A stretch of DNA of 64,000 nucleotides from a virus. Numbering within the stretch: the first letter of the stretch is position 1; each line of letters opens with the position of its first letter. A program made the position numbers and the translations under genes. The notes under the pieces are model-generated. The model searched no databases, was not told the DNA's origin, and was given only the letters and a program-made list of their open reading frames with translations. Location of the stretch: positions 1 to 64,000 of the IMG/VR virus record IMGVR_UViG_3300033145_000274, one strand, 5' to 3'. Below are positions 10,801 through 19,396 of the stretch, one piece after another.

Positions 10801-13701
10801 GGCACCCCTACCCACATTAGGACTAACACCACCAGGAGAACCAGCAGCATATTTACGTACAGCGCCACCAGCGGCATAACCGCGCATGTTGTTGATAGCA
10901 TTGAGTTTAGTGTAGCCAACGCTTTGCGCAGCTTGACGGTTGACAACAAATTCTCCAGGAGTAAGCAAGGCAGGCACAGTGTCCGTAGCTCGACCACCGG
11001 CAGCAAATTTCTTACCACTACCCACGTCAATACTCTTCAGCGTAGACCCACCCGTATGTCGAATCATTTTACCAATTAAATTGGCGGGAAGAACAGATGT
11101 ACCGGTTTTGATTTCCAACGGTATAGCCTTGGAAATCCCAGCACCAAATAGCCCTTGAAAATTCTTGGCGCTACCTACCGACTGAATGTCAAACGCTGGC
11201 TCTTTATCGTTATTAGCAATTCGTGTGTGTGTGGCGGCACGTACATATGCTTCAAACAAATTGCCAATCGTACTTTTGAACCCAACCTTTGATACCAAAT
11301 TATCAAAAGGAATTGTCTTGAATTCATTAAGTCCCAATGCTTGTTGTGAAGCATTTTTCAACAAACCACCAATGGGTGTCACCACCTGATTTTGAAATGC
11401 TAATTGGGCACCCTTGGTAGCACTAAACATTTGTGGTGAGGAAGAAACACTCGCAATGTTAAAACGAGATGCTGGAAATCTACTTCTCACAATAGATGCA
11501 GCATCGGAACTTTCGTTTTCTAAACCAGTTATGGAAGTTGACTGACGCCGTGTTATGCCCGATACACCAGCATCGTTCAAAAATGCCACACCATGACGAC
11601 CACCCACATCAACAGCAATGTTTCTACGTGCTGCGACTGCGGCCATACTACGCTTATTTAATGCTCGAAACTGGGCTTGTTCTTTAGCTGTTCTGGCTTT
11701 GAATCCTGTTTTGGTCAATGCCGCCAAAGTACCACGTTCGGCTACCGTTAGGTCTTTTACACCACCCGGAGAACCATCAGCATATCTACGTGCATTCAAT
11801 CCACCCAGGGCACCAGCACCAACGGCATCTACGGCTCGTTTGCGCATTACAAACTCACCTGGCTGCAACATAGCTGGAACAGTATCACCGGTACCCAAAC
11901 CCGGAACTAGACCACCACTCGCAAAACCTTTTCTACCCTTGCTTCTACTACCACCCACACCCACAGACCTACTCAGCATTGTTTTATTCAGAGCGTTAAT
12001 AGATGCAATCAAGCTCACCATTGTAGTATCCAATTTACCCAATAGTGTATTGGTCGCCGCCATGTTGGAGGCACTGGTAGCAGTAGCCGCAGCATTCTTG
12101 GCTGTCTGGGCTGTGCTTTGGCTTACCACGGTAGTATTCTTGGTCTGAGCCTGGGTGTTGGCTTGAGTAGCAGCTTGGGTACCAGCACCCTGACCGATAG
12201 ACTTGAATCCACCAATAAACCCAGCACCAAATTGACGCGCTATAGAAGCACCCTTGAATAAGCCTATGGCGGTTATCAACGGAACCACTGGCTTGAGTTG
12301 TCGCAACACCTGTTCTAAACTCTTGGCAAAATTCAAAGCGAAGGTAGCCAAGTTCTTAAACGTATTACTACCCGCCACATCACGAAACAACACTGCATAT
12401 ATTTCATGCACTTTAGTAAGTTGAACGGCTAGGGATGCTTGGGCCAAACGTGCATCTTCTGCTACGCTGGTTGTACCAGACAGTGCGACACTTAGAGCTT
12501 TCTGCGATGTAGCAAATTGCTGAATCAAAGGGATAACCTTGGACACCTGACGAAAACCACCAAGTTCTTCAGTGATACGAGAGAACCGCACGTCTCGTGG
12601 GTCCAGTTGTTCAAGCGCAATGCTCAATCGTTTAACGGCCTCAAATGGCCCAACAAACTTACCAGCTTCTTGTAGCTCGATATTTAGGTCACGCAAGAAT
12701 TGAATTGTACGCGGACGTTGCAAACGAGTAAAGATAGTACGGAAACCAGTAGCGATAGAGTCGGCGCTTTCACGTGTGGTGGAACGCACGCTGGTGAACA
12801 ACGCAATCAACTCTTCAAGATTACCACCGGCAGCCCCGAATGCACCACCAGTACGACGAATAGCAGAAATGATGTCGGCGCTCTCAACCGCAAAGCTACC
12901 AGCCACGGCGTTCATGGCACCCAACTTGGCTTGTAGTTGGTCAGCCGCCAAACCAAACTGACGCATAGCAGCAATGGCACCTTCTGTGGTCTGAGTCATA
13001 TTGTCGAACGTGGGAGCCAAGTCTGTTCTAGCGATAGCCGCCATGGCAATCCTGGTTTCTTTAGCACTCAAACCCGCCTGAGCCAGGGTACGGCTTACTT
13101 GCACAAGTTCATTCGACGCCACACCAATAGAACTGCTCAACCGCCCGATTTCATTAGTCAATGCAGAAAGCGCCGTCGCACTCTTACCAGTAACCTGTTG
13201 AACACGAACCATTTCCCGCTCAAAGTCTATCGCCGCCCGCACACCCTGTTTGATATTAACAACCAAACCCACAAGGATACCAGCGGGGATACTGAACGCC
13301 AAGAATCGACGTACAGCTAAAGCAGAAATACGACCAAACTCTGCCATCTCGGTTGCTGCCACTTTAGTCTCAGTCGCAACCTGCTTCATATTCTGAGATG
13401 CAGCCCGAGTATTCTTGGTAGCGCGAGCCGCCGAAACACCAGTAGCCTTCATACCAGTAGCTACCGTCCCCAAAGCTGCGGCAGCCGCATTGGCGTTATT
13501 GGTAACTTGCTGTAGTATGGTATTGGTCTGCGACAGGGAAGTATTGAAGTTCTTCAGAGCCGTATTAGCACCAGTTGGTACATTCAAGGCAATGTTTGCT
13601 TGAATGTTTTGTAACCGCGACTGAATGCGGTTGACAATCTGGGTAATGTTTTGCGGTCCCTGCAATTGCAAACGTGCAACAAGATTAAATGATTGAGCCA
13701 T
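4867..13701 (-). CDS. Tail tape measure protein
   Basis: This 2,944-residue protein should set tail length and help DNA delivery. Evidence is its size, its position after tail tube and tail assembly genes, long alanine-rich helical stretches, a hydrophobic segment near residue 160 (FLAFSIPAGILVGLVV) and glycine-rich hydrophobic stretches near 1150. Four copies of the tape-measure motif TVPAMLxPGEFVV(N/R) or a close variant lie near residues 616, 915, 2169 and 2704. Between the first two is a domain with a nuclease-like E817/D838/E863-x-K865 pattern (see findings). At roughly 1.5 angstrom per residue the tail could be up to about 440 nm. The start has a weak GGTAGAG ribosome site and follows a terminator-like hairpin. 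Confidence 0.95.
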   Translation of the reverse strand: MAQSFNLVARLQLQGPQNITQIVNRIQSRLQNIQANIALNVPTGANTALKNFNTSLSQTNTILQQVTNNANAAAAALGTVATGMKATGVSAARATKNTRAASQNMKQVATETKVAATEMAEFGRISALAVRRFLAFSIPAGILVGLVVNIKQGVRAAIDFEREMVRVQQVTGKSATALSALTNEIGRLSSSIGVASNELVQVSRTLAQAGLSAKETRIAMAAIARTDLAPTFDNMTQTTEGAIAAMRQFGLAADQLQAKLGAMNAVAGSFAVESADIISAIRRTGGAFGAAGGNLEELIALFTSVRSTTRESADSIATGFRTIFTRLQRPRTIQFLRDLNIELQEAGKFVGPFEAVKRLSIALEQLDPRDVRFSRITEELGGFRQVSKVIPLIQQFATSQKALSVALSGTTSVAEDARLAQASLAVQLTKVHEIYAVLFRDVAGSNTFKNLATFALNFAKSLEQVLRQLKPVVPLITAIGLFKGASIARQFGAGFIGGFKSIGQGAGTQAATQANTQAQTKNTTVVSQSTAQTAKNAAATATSASNMAATNTLLGKLDTTMVSLIASINALNKTMLSRSVGVGGSRSKGRKGFASGGLVPGLGTGDTVPAMLQPGEFVMRKRAVDAVGAGALGGLNARRYADGSPGGVKDLTVAERGTLAALTKTGFKARTAKEQAQFRALNKRSMAAVAARRNIAVDVGGRHGVAFLNDAGVSGITRRQSTSITGLENESSDAASIVRSRFPASRFNIASVSSSPQMFSATKGAQLAFQNQVVTPIGGLLKNASQQALGLNEFKTIPFDNLVSKVGFKSTIGNLFEAYVRAATHTRIANNDKEPAFDIQSVGSAKNFQGLFGAGISKAIPLEIKTGTSVLPANLIGKMIRHTGGSTLKSIDVGSGKKFAAGGRATDTVPALLTPGEFVVNRQAAQSVGYTKLNAINNMRGYAAGGAVRKYAAGSPGGVSPNVGRGAGTSLTSVFIISSMLQSFIEVDSTLGNLVSTLTQVVIGFEALRLAGGVLQGFVGTLKGLKMPGGGINPNVRALFGGSRVPISGTMGAMRNRVKGPFSSANVLSEQFTGLSAKVLGMGAAVVAVSAGLWYLSTQQEAAANETAKNAKSEKEMRKAAIQARTGKVLRSAAVGVGAGALAGGAIGALGGPIGIAIGAAIGGLGGVLIGAFGRMDARLKELRAISRAGMGARADERLAVDLPQLLSGRTGLAGSVEFGRVGKDIGTKLANIRSARTDGTEEEFLTNKRSMRALLPQFDELTSKLLAAGASIEDFTMANSTGANIVRSVAELRNQSSKAVLRGISDEIEARRHSIISAEEFSRSMSEANSSLRMMREFNASLVDASHRMVALSTHMGVLSDLAQGNVALGEFGGRPGFGDFARIGTSGIADQPQFLRALEQATGGVGGDDTFERLRDLTTMMGEIPGMLQQIAGEVSLDKDSAASLFADLASERFAGLIDSEQVINRVSGQLNAMVTASGESGGTGQFRRLASEDAQALFSKLGGKDLAKSFEEAEKSARIMQSMVKQLDSQVRSSIALELQVFKKRLQLEQQRFKDESTLARMRNTSGVPRSVAEITAQKGRTVSGILSGTGIAAGTSPFDTAAIGGRLREVNKQIAALNEERQSAKILNKELTGVTSQLRDLSVEGSKLRTALTALTDITEEAAQIQKTLNLLEENKKARFSLAERYTFGTREDRQKILQSIRDTVAVHAGDVDIDRLSGARRAGVLGMQNAFPNTPAAMFGIDPATGRLRTGQQGSARITTGRVGGIQVPDFAQPFFGPDLRAQMEGARPDKVNAEEEAQISLMSGLFNRRAEAEAQFLTNVEAQHTKLLQGLQSELTNLPARFAAEQARSKLRGAERAVASARIDVAHEKSMEKAARDAVSLIQASGGRDDLTLGGGGAAAKAFAESTETVQAIREGLSGQDTIRSLAGAFGGGGLRGAIAGFGTTPSADIGALTTSTRGIFKGLLEGRRGTDIGAGLQDFLNDLSDRGVTLNDDAIKNLVGQFDTERKRAFEVVDPLSGAISFKDKPSPITSNKLDAFMSKALGQFATDIQKPLDEMIDGLATAARQTASVVTTTIRTGRDEPLVKMGRALAELDVAVINKLPASVATLNERLKELDTILRGMPTLAAIDAGLVTVDAAGLALGGSIFKNQGTDTVPAMLTPGEFVVNRASTQKNMGLLHAINRGDNVGHSGGVMYAAGGGLSEEKRDELWELGMGDIREARLHKQHSPLFALHGVDSRITWGRNAQNPQYRLKYRRYQRQRWDNAGLDYDSPVHEAEQRRHIRDRQRNAAGEAIFGFGLEAASRIGGSVVGAGRAVSLAAQSVFHAASDVPIQLPPTEESLMAQLSPHEKTLYERRKKFRSDKLNARQQFEQRRAGATRTRPSNLERRNQRNAARALRIRERRGAVTPIERQAAGGSMTFAERLAGAQARVAQLQADGGDARSLAFAQGTVERLQKRQVASQAVKSKVRELRKNKFVLTDDNRDERIAAASKRRAEAASNTGGTIVRNISGPAFTAGETPFAARKPNRAPWARSDSPDGLSFREFLAKITRTKQAITFLEARGAKGNELDKKRAELATLGRTAEKWLNRGKTNKQLAAQSLFEQANIDIFKLRQFSAAQRRLAGTGITEEQIREDFGPGFKARSSKQNVLRDLVTRGQTGKTSAYDDTFRQRRPPRKFHTGGMVHGVGDQSAILQGGEYVVSRNAVQALAKGGVAKGYQEGGRVASGAGEGGTIEISLSSEAQSSMAGMSEALRGVATDIRQAFAEVPNQITNALSAFPAQLESSAQIINEASATFQAGAMTMQESVQTLPVEIAAALNESGAVLLTSTQSMGEAVTGLSTAAETLNQGVAQMAAMVTDIATAFESMRGAAMDIRDALAQEIQITVTHSHEPITVTVVGGETTTQNGDAFEEMVMNVVGPQIDALRDRIRETGFGIA

Positions 13702-13721
13702 GTGTCTCTACCCTATAAATG

Positions 13722-13780
13722 AAAAAAGGCCATACCATCAGCGTCGAGATTATGTATCTCGCCTCACCGACAGTATAGCC
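13722..13780 (-). terminator. Terminator-like hairpin upstream of the tape measure gene
   Basis: On the minus strand GGCTATAC (13780-13773) pairs with GTATGGCC (13735-13728) and is followed by six T. An inner hairpin CGAGAT/ATCTCG lies in the loop. It could attenuate transcription between the chaperone genes and the tape measure gene. Confidence 0.55.
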
Positions 13781-13794
13781 CTATCCGCGTATCG

Positions 13795-14661
13795 TTAACC
13801 AGCAGGCTTTTCTTCTGCTGCCTCTGGTTGTGGTTCGTCTTTGGGGTCATCCAGTGGCTTACCAGCGTCATCCAGAAACGGCGCTTGCTCTACTGAATAA
13901 TTACCATCTTCATCAAGAGCATTGCCCTTAATATCAGTTAGATTACCCTTTTTATCAATGTAATGACCATCAGCATTGATAAGTCGCCCATCAGTATCAA
14001 TAAACTGCTTGTCTTTGTTAACTAAGCGAAGTTGTTCATCAACAAACTTCCAATGTAACAAAAACTTGTTTTCTGGCAAACCTGCTTCATGATTCTGGTC
14101 CAATTGAAACAACATAGATGCCAGTGTTTGCGCACCCATAAAGGCCGCTTCGTCCGAACTGTGCTCTAGGTAATCATCCATGCTACTGTAGACGGGTTCC
14201 CCCGACTCATTATACACCAAACAGCGCGACACCAGGGCATTAAAGCGAGCGTTTTCCGCCTGACCTTCTGCCGTGGTTATATCAAGCTCATTCTTCTTGG
14301 CAATCAATTCACGCAAATCATTACGTACAACTCGCATATCAATAGCCATTTTACGTGCCCTGGTCAGCTTAATACCACCCTTTTGGAGCTTCAACTCCAG
14401 GGCATTGAGCTTCTCCATTAACGCAGTTTGTTGAGCTTCTTTGTCATCATCCCACAAGCCTTGTTCGCGCATGTAGGTACCAACACGTTGTCTCAATAGA
14501 CCACCAGAACTCAAAGCAGCAGAAAACGCAGCATTGTAAACTTTCTGCGCCTCACGCCCGTCTTGAGGTTTAGGCTCAATAATAGCAAACTTGGTTACCT
14601 CACTCTTACCCTCATCATCCTTTTTTGTAACATCAAAGGTTTCCTTCTTACGTTCACTCAT
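13795..14661 (-). CDS. Putative tail assembly chaperone, second gene
   Basis: A 288-residue acidic protein, start chosen at the ATG at 14661 (MSERKKETFDV) because AAGGAGAA sits just upstream; the open frame extends further but lacks a ribosome site there. The C-terminal third carries short repeats of the form DxDGRLINADGHYIDKKGN, then a Pro/Glu-rich tail. It overlaps the preceding gene by 8 bases. Position immediately before the tape measure gene is where tail assembly chaperones normally lie; no catalytic motif is visible. The role is inferred from order, not from a recognised domain. Confidence 0.6.
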   Translation of the reverse strand: MSERKKETFDVTKKDDEGKSEVTKFAIIEPKPQDGREAQKVYNAAFSAALSSGGLLRQRVGTYMREQGLWDDDKEAQQTALMEKLNALELKLQKGGIKLTRARKMAIDMRVVRNDLRELIAKKNELDITTAEGQAENARFNALVSRCLVYNESGEPVYSSMDDYLEHSSDEAAFMGAQTLASMLFQLDQNHEAGLPENKFLLHWKFVDEQLRLVNKDKQFIDTDGRLINADGHYIDKKGNLTDIKGNALDEDGNYSVEQAPFLDDAGKPLDDPKDEPQPEAAEEKPAG

Positions 14662-15052
14662 TTGGGTTCTCCTTATCACATGGCTCCACCACAAAATCAA
14701 TGTGGTGTCGATTCCACTTAACAGTCTGATTAGCAATCTCATTGCGCAACGCACGCAACTGTGTGTTTCCATTATTCAATACGTTTGTCCTGGCACGAAT
14801 CCATAACTCACGCATGTTTTGTTGTTCGGCAGTCAAATGGTCTTCGGAAGCTTCATGCCCCCATAGAAAACCAAATTCCTCCTCAAAGGCTGCCAATGCA
14901 CCAATAAAAGCTGTACGAACCTTCGTTGATACAATCTTATCAAGTCGGCGACGTGATTGTTCCAAGAAGCGTTCTTCACGCGCATGTTTCATTTTAGCGC
15001 TTAAAGCTTGCATCTGACCGTGACTCAACACGGATGGAATATCTTTTCCCAT
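14654..15052 (-). CDS. Putative tail assembly chaperone, first gene
   Basis: A 132-residue helical, charged protein containing AFIGALAAFEEEFGFLWG. It stops inside the start of the next gene, the arrangement seen in G/GT-type chaperone pairs. A frameshift fusion is not supported: the downstream frame would need +1 or -2 slippage, no convincing slip site is seen, and the second gene has its own ribosome site. Assigned by position; moderate confidence. Confidence 0.6.
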   Translation of the reverse strand: MGKDIPSVLSHGQMQALSAKMKHAREERFLEQSRRRLDKIVSTKVRTAFIGALAAFEEEFGFLWGHEASEDHLTAEQQNMRELWIRARTNVLNNGNTQLRALRNEIANQTVKWNRHHIDFVVEPCDKENPNE

Positions 15053-15054
15053 AA

Positions 15055-16110
15055 CTATCTCCTTGTTTGTTTCATCCTGTCGCGAAACTGCTGAGCAGCT
15101 TGCGTAGAAATGGTCTGTTGTGAGTCAGGCATGTGTTGCTCTCCCACAACTTTACGTTTTTTCAAAGTGGCCATGCGCTGTCGTTTTATAAAGGCCATAC
15201 CCGGCTCATTCATAGCCTCAATACGCTTGGCATCGTCGGCAGTTTCAGCCGGTATATAAACTTCTTGCGCGCCTGGCTTACGCTTATCATCACCAGTACG
15301 TTCACGCTGTTCTTTCTCACGCTTTTTTTGTTCTAGGATAATCCATCCATCCAACAGGTCATCATCTGCGATAACCTCTTTAGGTGGCGGCTCGGTATGT
15401 TCACCGATATTATCGTAAAGCTTAGACCACGCAATAAGATTCTGTTGTTCTTCTGTAAGCCAGGTGGAGGGTACCCCAAACACACGTCCCTCTTGTCTAC
15501 CGCTCGACCATATCATACGCCATTTGCCGTACTGAGCCAATTGGCGCAAGGCTTGTTCACCAGGACGGTTACGCGAATACTCGTCCAAAATTTGTCGTAA
15601 CAACCAATCTGCTTGTACTTCCAGGTCTACCGCTTGATGTTGAGCGTCTTGTGTGTTGCGAGAAATCAAATACTGCAAGCATATGGTTTGTGCTAAGCCC
15701 GTCTGTGTATAAAAATCATATTGATGGCGTCTATGTGCCAAGGTATTATGACGCTTACGTAGCCGCGCCAACATACGACGCGCCTGTTCAACACGACGAC
15801 TTTGAAAATTGACGTACTTCTGATACATCTCCACCTTGAGTGCATCCAAACGCACTGGCGCAGAGTTCAAGTCATTCTCTTCTTCCATAGACCACAGACC
15901 ATTATCAATCATAATCTGTAGCATTTCCTCATCAGTTAATACTCCATGAAACGAACATTCATATAGCGTATCGGCATATATAAATGACGCTTCTAACTTA
16001 TGAGTAGGAGAGGGGGCACACACATAATATGGTGTGTTAATTATCAGACACCTGGTCGTCCCCGCCATTACCTGGTGGAGCAATAGGTCTTGATTCTGTT
16101 CGTTGGCCAT
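15055..16110 (-). CDS. Tail-module protein of unknown function
   Basis: A 351-residue protein with a long basic helical middle (RRVEQARRMLARLRKRHN) and a Lys/Arg-rich C-terminus. Start at 16110 (MANEQNQDLL) has GGAG seven bases upstream and overlaps the previous gene by 74 bases; a later in-frame ATG at 16068 is possible but has a weaker site. It lies between tail tube and tail assembly chaperones, so tail assembly or structure is likely. Not recognised. Confidence 0.65.
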   Translation of the reverse strand: MANEQNQDLLLHQVMAGTTRCLIINTPYYVCAPSPTHKLEASFIYADTLYECSFHGVLTDEEMLQIMIDNGLWSMEEENDLNSAPVRLDALKVEMYQKYVNFQSRRVEQARRMLARLRKRHNTLAHRRHQYDFYTQTGLAQTICLQYLISRNTQDAQHQAVDLEVQADWLLRQILDEYSRNRPGEQALRQLAQYGKWRMIWSSGRQEGRVFGVPSTWLTEEQQNLIAWSKLYDNIGEHTEPPPKEVIADDDLLDGWIILEQKKREKEQRERTGDDKRKPGAQEVYIPAETADDAKRIEAMNEPGMAFIKRQRMATLKKRKVVGEQHMPDSQQTISTQAAQQFRDRMKQTRR

Positions 16111-16441
16111 TCCTAATCTCCACTTCTCGTCGTAAAGTCGCCACCTGTCGTATAAGACTTTCGCGTTCGTTTACATTCCCCTGTATCTCTCCATGCAACT
16201 GTGCCATGCGCTTTTCATACTCTTCGGTCACCGCCGCAAATTGTTCTTCGCGGAGCTTCATATTATGGTGTGAATCCAGATAAAGACTTCCAACGATGGC
16301 GGCAATCTCATCGTAGGTCCAGCCTTTTTCACGTGGGAGTTGGTCAGCATCGACCGCTTGAATAGGAATAGCCGTAGGAGAATCTAGGCTATCGAGAGGA
16401 GGAGGGGTTGGGATTTGGTCTTGGGGTGTTCCTTGTAACAT
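16037..16441 (-). CDS. Small tail-module protein, unknown
   Basis: A 134-residue protein with a proline-rich N-terminus (IPTPPPLDSLDSP), a central coiled-coil-like segment (EEYEKRMAQLHGEIQ) and a disordered C-terminus. It starts at 16441 after AGGAGTAATATAG and is the first gene after the terminator that follows the tail tube gene. Function unknown. Confidence 0.65.
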   Translation of the reverse strand: MLQGTPQDQIPTPPPLDSLDSPTAIPIQAVDADQLPREKGWTYDEIAAIVGSLYLDSHHNMKLREEQFAAVTEEYEKRMAQLHGEIQGNVNERESLIRQVATLRREVEIRNGQRTESRPIAPPGNGGDDQVSDN

Positions 16442-16473
16442 TCTATATTACTCCTGTAAAAAATCCTATGAAG

Positions 16474-16508
16474 AAAAATAGCGGGCAGAAACTCCACCCG
16501 CTATTTTT
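16474..16508 (-). terminator. Terminator after the tail tube gene
   Basis: AAAAATAGCGGG (16474-16485) pairs with CCCGCTATTTTT (16497-16508), giving a GC-rich stem with U-runs. It lies 30 bases after the tail tube stop on the minus strand and can limit read-through from that highly expressed gene. Confidence 0.8.
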
Positions 16509-16539
16509 TCATCGTCCAAATAAAAACTCATTGACTGAC

Positions 16540-17667
16540 TTACGGACGCAAGGCAACAATGGGGTCGCTGGGATGTTGAACATCAAAGTCATTGAAGTTA
16601 CTGTAACTGTATGTAACTTCCATATTGCCACCACCGGCATCACCACCGCTCACGCCAACACTTGACAACTTGTTCTTCGCACCACAATCTACAATCAAGC
16701 CTTCACACATGACAAGCTTGATAGTCTGGTCTGTAACGTTGTAGCGATTACCACAACTACCAACTCCAGTATCATAAATACCATCTTCGGTAGCGGAAAC
16801 CATATCACCAGATACACTGATGACTGTCAACTCATTAGTAACTTCAACGGGGAAGTTGATATAACGGTAATACGTTCCCTTACGACCTAGTTCAAACAAT
16901 TCCTCACGACCAAGGTCGGTGTTGACGTTCCAGCTTTGTATGTGTACGCCATAAACACCACCGGTTAAGGTATTCAAACCCGAATTGGAACCAGCAGTTA
17001 GATTTACACCAGGAATGTTTCTAGGCAATAGAGATACACTAGCACCACTACCAAAAATCACATCTTCACGACGGTTTACACCACCGGAACCAGTAATGGC
17101 CTTGGGGTCAGTAGCACCAGTAGACCATGGACCTGATATCCATGAAGCAGCAGTAAGGTCATATCCAGCAAAGCTACCGGTATCACCACCAATAACCCAT
17201 ACTTTGTTATTACCAACCAATGTACATGTTTCAGTAGCATTGCCATCTACACTAACTGAATAACCTACTGACGAGATATACAGGCCACTCATATGAACTT
17301 CGGCACCAAGGGAACTCTCGGCATAAACTTCAGTCTCTTCGTGAATACCAATGGCCATTTTACACATACCTGGAGCACGACCAGCTAGGGTAGACCCCGC
17401 AATGTCAGAGCCGGCATCATCATTCTGTGTTGCCATAAGATACACGGGCGCATAACCATCCAAAACCTTCTCGACCTGGATTTCAACATCAGGTACGCCT
17501 TCAATGTTCTCATAAATAGCAAGCTGACCAATCTCAAAAACCTGCTCCAAATTGAACGTAGTGGTTACACCCAACGTTTGAAGACCACGAATGGTCGCAT
17601 AGTTATTAGAGTCAATAGGAGCAATACCTGCTCGCTGGACAGCATAAAAAATTCGTTTATTAGCCAC
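16540..17667 (-). CDS. Major tail tube protein
   Basis: A 375-residue protein beginning MANKRIFYAVQRAGIAP, rich in beta-prone Val/Thr/Gly, with the segment REELFELGRKGTYYRYINFP typical of environmental phage tail tube proteins. It has its own upstream GTGTATAAT promoter-like site (17709-17717) and its own terminator, as expected for an abundant structural protein. No sheath gene lies next to it, favouring a non-contractile tail. Assigned from sequence character and position. Confidence 0.75.
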   Translation of the reverse strand: MANKRIFYAVQRAGIAPIDSNNYATIRGLQTLGVTTTFNLEQVFEIGQLAIYENIEGVPDVEIQVEKVLDGYAPVYLMATQNDDAGSDIAGSTLAGRAPGMCKMAIGIHEETEVYAESSLGAEVHMSGLYISSVGYSVSVDGNATETCTLVGNNKVWVIGGDTGSFAGYDLTAASWISGPWSTGATDPKAITGSGGVNRREDVIFGSGASVSLLPRNIPGVNLTAGSNSGLNTLTGGVYGVHIQSWNVNTDLGREELFELGRKGTYYRYINFPVEVTNELTVISVSGDMVSATEDGIYDTGVGSCGNRYNVTDQTIKLVMCEGLIVDCGAKNKLSSVGVSGGDAGGGNMEVTYSYSNFNDFDVQHPSDPIVALRP

Positions 17668-17708
17668 TTTTTCTCTCCTGATTCTCGCTATAAGGACTGG
17701 GCTACCAT

Positions 17709-17717
17709 ATTATACAC
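17709..17717 (-). promoter_or_regulatory. Candidate late promoter, tail tube gene
   Basis: The minus strand reads GGTGTATAATATGG about 45 bases upstream of the tail tube start. The GTGTATAA core recurs upstream of the protease, portal, 38,259 and 53,946 genes. No clear -35 box. Confidence 0.5.
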
Positions 17718-17732
17718 CATAGTTATAAAAAC

Positions 17733-18716
17733 CTAGATGTTCTCGAAGATAGCCTCGCAAGTTAATCTCACTACACCACGATGCAACCAATTGTTAGTAG
17801 TTTGCATCACTTGACTTTGAGCATTTCGCAACATACAACTTGTCCATCGAAAACCACCGTCTCCAGTGGCAGCAACAATATCAGGATACTGCATTGGACT
17901 ACTCACAGGTCGTCCTTGTACATCAATATCCACAGGAAATTGTACGCTTTCTTTCATCAAATTTCTATCTGGCAACCATATCACTTTATCATTTTGGTTG
18001 CTAAGAATGTTAAGAAGTTTGTCGCGCTCGTCCTTACTTTCAGCCAGGACATACAATAGTACATCTTGAAACACAAACTGACCACCACCCAGTTGATAGG
18101 GATGGTAACCCTGACGTTGAGAAAGTTCTAGTCCGACAGTTGGCATCTGACGACGAGCCTCAGCCAACTGATTATGTGAGCCTGAACCCGCTACAAGGAA
18201 ATCAGACCTCGACACTTTTAATGACCCATATAATAGCTCTTGTAACCACGGCTCCTTAGAAAATGACAAGGTGGGAATGCGAAATGCATAATCACACCTG
18301 ACATTTGAAGTTGTAGCAACAGAATTCGTAAACACCACACGACCGCGAGGAAAGTCTATATAATGCTCATACGCACCCACTTCGGTTGCCGTTGGTTTGA
18401 AACTACCACCTACATACACTCCAGTACACAGTTGGGGTTGTACCGCATAACTAACGCCTGTCTCCCACACCCAATTCGACCTAATGCTTTCCCACACCTG
18501 ACCACTGGTAAAGTTAGGGTCAGTCACGGGTCGCAAAATAGCTGGATGACCTCCATAAAGCCCACTTGCCTGCGACTTCAGTACATTTTCAAAACCACCT
18601 ATTTGCAACATCGACCAGTTAGCCCATGCCAACAAACCATATTGTAGGTTATCATTATACCCATCCGCACGCCAATCGGTGACGCCCTTAAACCGCCTAT
18701 AAGCCTGTAGCGCCAT
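17733..18716 (-). CDS. Structural protein of the neck/tail junction, unknown
   Basis: A 327-residue protein lacking membrane segments, with an aromatic N-terminal half and a repeat-free beta-rich body. It overlaps the previous gene by one base (TAATG) after AAGGAG, implying translational coupling. It sits between the neck-like protein and the tail tube gene, where tail terminator or completion proteins are encoded. Specific function is not recognisable. Confidence 0.65.
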   Translation of the reverse strand: MALQAYRRFKGVTDWRADGYNDNLQYGLLAWANWSMLQIGGFENVLKSQASGLYGGHPAILRPVTDPNFTSGQVWESIRSNWVWETGVSYAVQPQLCTGVYVGGSFKPTATEVGAYEHYIDFPRGRVVFTNSVATTSNVRCDYAFRIPTLSFSKEPWLQELLYGSLKVSRSDFLVAGSGSHNQLAEARRQMPTVGLELSQRQGYHPYQLGGGQFVFQDVLLYVLAESKDERDKLLNILSNQNDKVIWLPDRNLMKESVQFPVDIDVQGRPVSSPMQYPDIVAATGDGGFRWTSCMLRNAQSQVMQTTNNWLHRGVVRLTCEAIFENI

Positions 18717-19396
18717 TAGAGTCTCCTTTTGACCTCAGCCATAAACATGTGCTCTATTTCTGGCACAGCCGCCAACACAGACTGAGTAGCATAATTATTT
18801 TCAGGCATACCAGCATAATCTGTTGGAACACCCCAACCGGCACCTCGGGTTTTTATCATCACGGTATTTGTACCAGTACGAGACATAGCCGTAGGTAATG
18901 TCACCGCCACATGACTAGCAACCAAAGTATCTACTCCCTTAGTAAGTAACCAATCTAACCAAGGTATAACATCACCCTTTTCGGTTGTATAACTAGCATA
19001 CACTTTATCTAACACATCAGAATAATCAGCCTGAATGGCTCTAATAGACACAATTGTACCAACTATCCGGTGGCCCATAATTCTCGGTCTGGACACCGTA
19101 ATATGCGTAGACTGTACCCAGGCCCGTACCAAGCTATCCATAGCAGATGCGCTATCAACCACACCAAGTTCAGCGCGCAGAATGCCATCCTGAGCTACCA
19201 TGGCATGATACGTTGGATGCGCTCTCAGAGCCTTCTCTAAAATTTGTTTAGCCCCACGACGCAATGATGTCTTAAACGCAACGCTGCCAAGTTTCTTAGT
19301 CAACTCAGCATACATAGCTCGTATAACTTTATCTTTGAATACACCTACTGTGGTAATCATCTTCAACCCAATAGGTATGATACCAACGTTAACCAC
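18716..19396 (-). CDS. Neck / head-tail connector-like protein
   Basis: A 226-residue protein with a GTG start preceded by AGAGGA. The segments GILRAELGVVDS and IPWLDWLLTKG resemble phage neck or tail-completion proteins found in this genome position. It is coupled at both ends: 8-base overlap with the zinc-motif gene upstream and one base with the gene downstream. Family assignment rests on pattern and position. Confidence 0.6.
   Translation of the reverse strand: MVNVGIIPIGLKMITTVGVFKDKVIRAMYAELTKKLGSVAFKTSLRRGAKQILEKALRAHPTYHAMVAQDGILRAELGVVDSASAMDSLVRAWVQSTHITVSRPRIMGHRIVGTIVSIRAIQADYSDVLDKVYASYTTEKGDVIPWLDWLLTKGVDTLVASHVAVTLPTAMSRTGTNTVMIKTRGAGWGVPTDYAGMPENNYATQSVLAAVPEIEHMFMAEVKRRL

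Noticed and set aside
14654-14772. Programmed frameshift between the two tail chaperone genes
   Set aside because: CCCAAAT resembles a -1 slip site, but -1 leads straight to a stop; the second gene needs +1 or -2 and has its own ribosome site.
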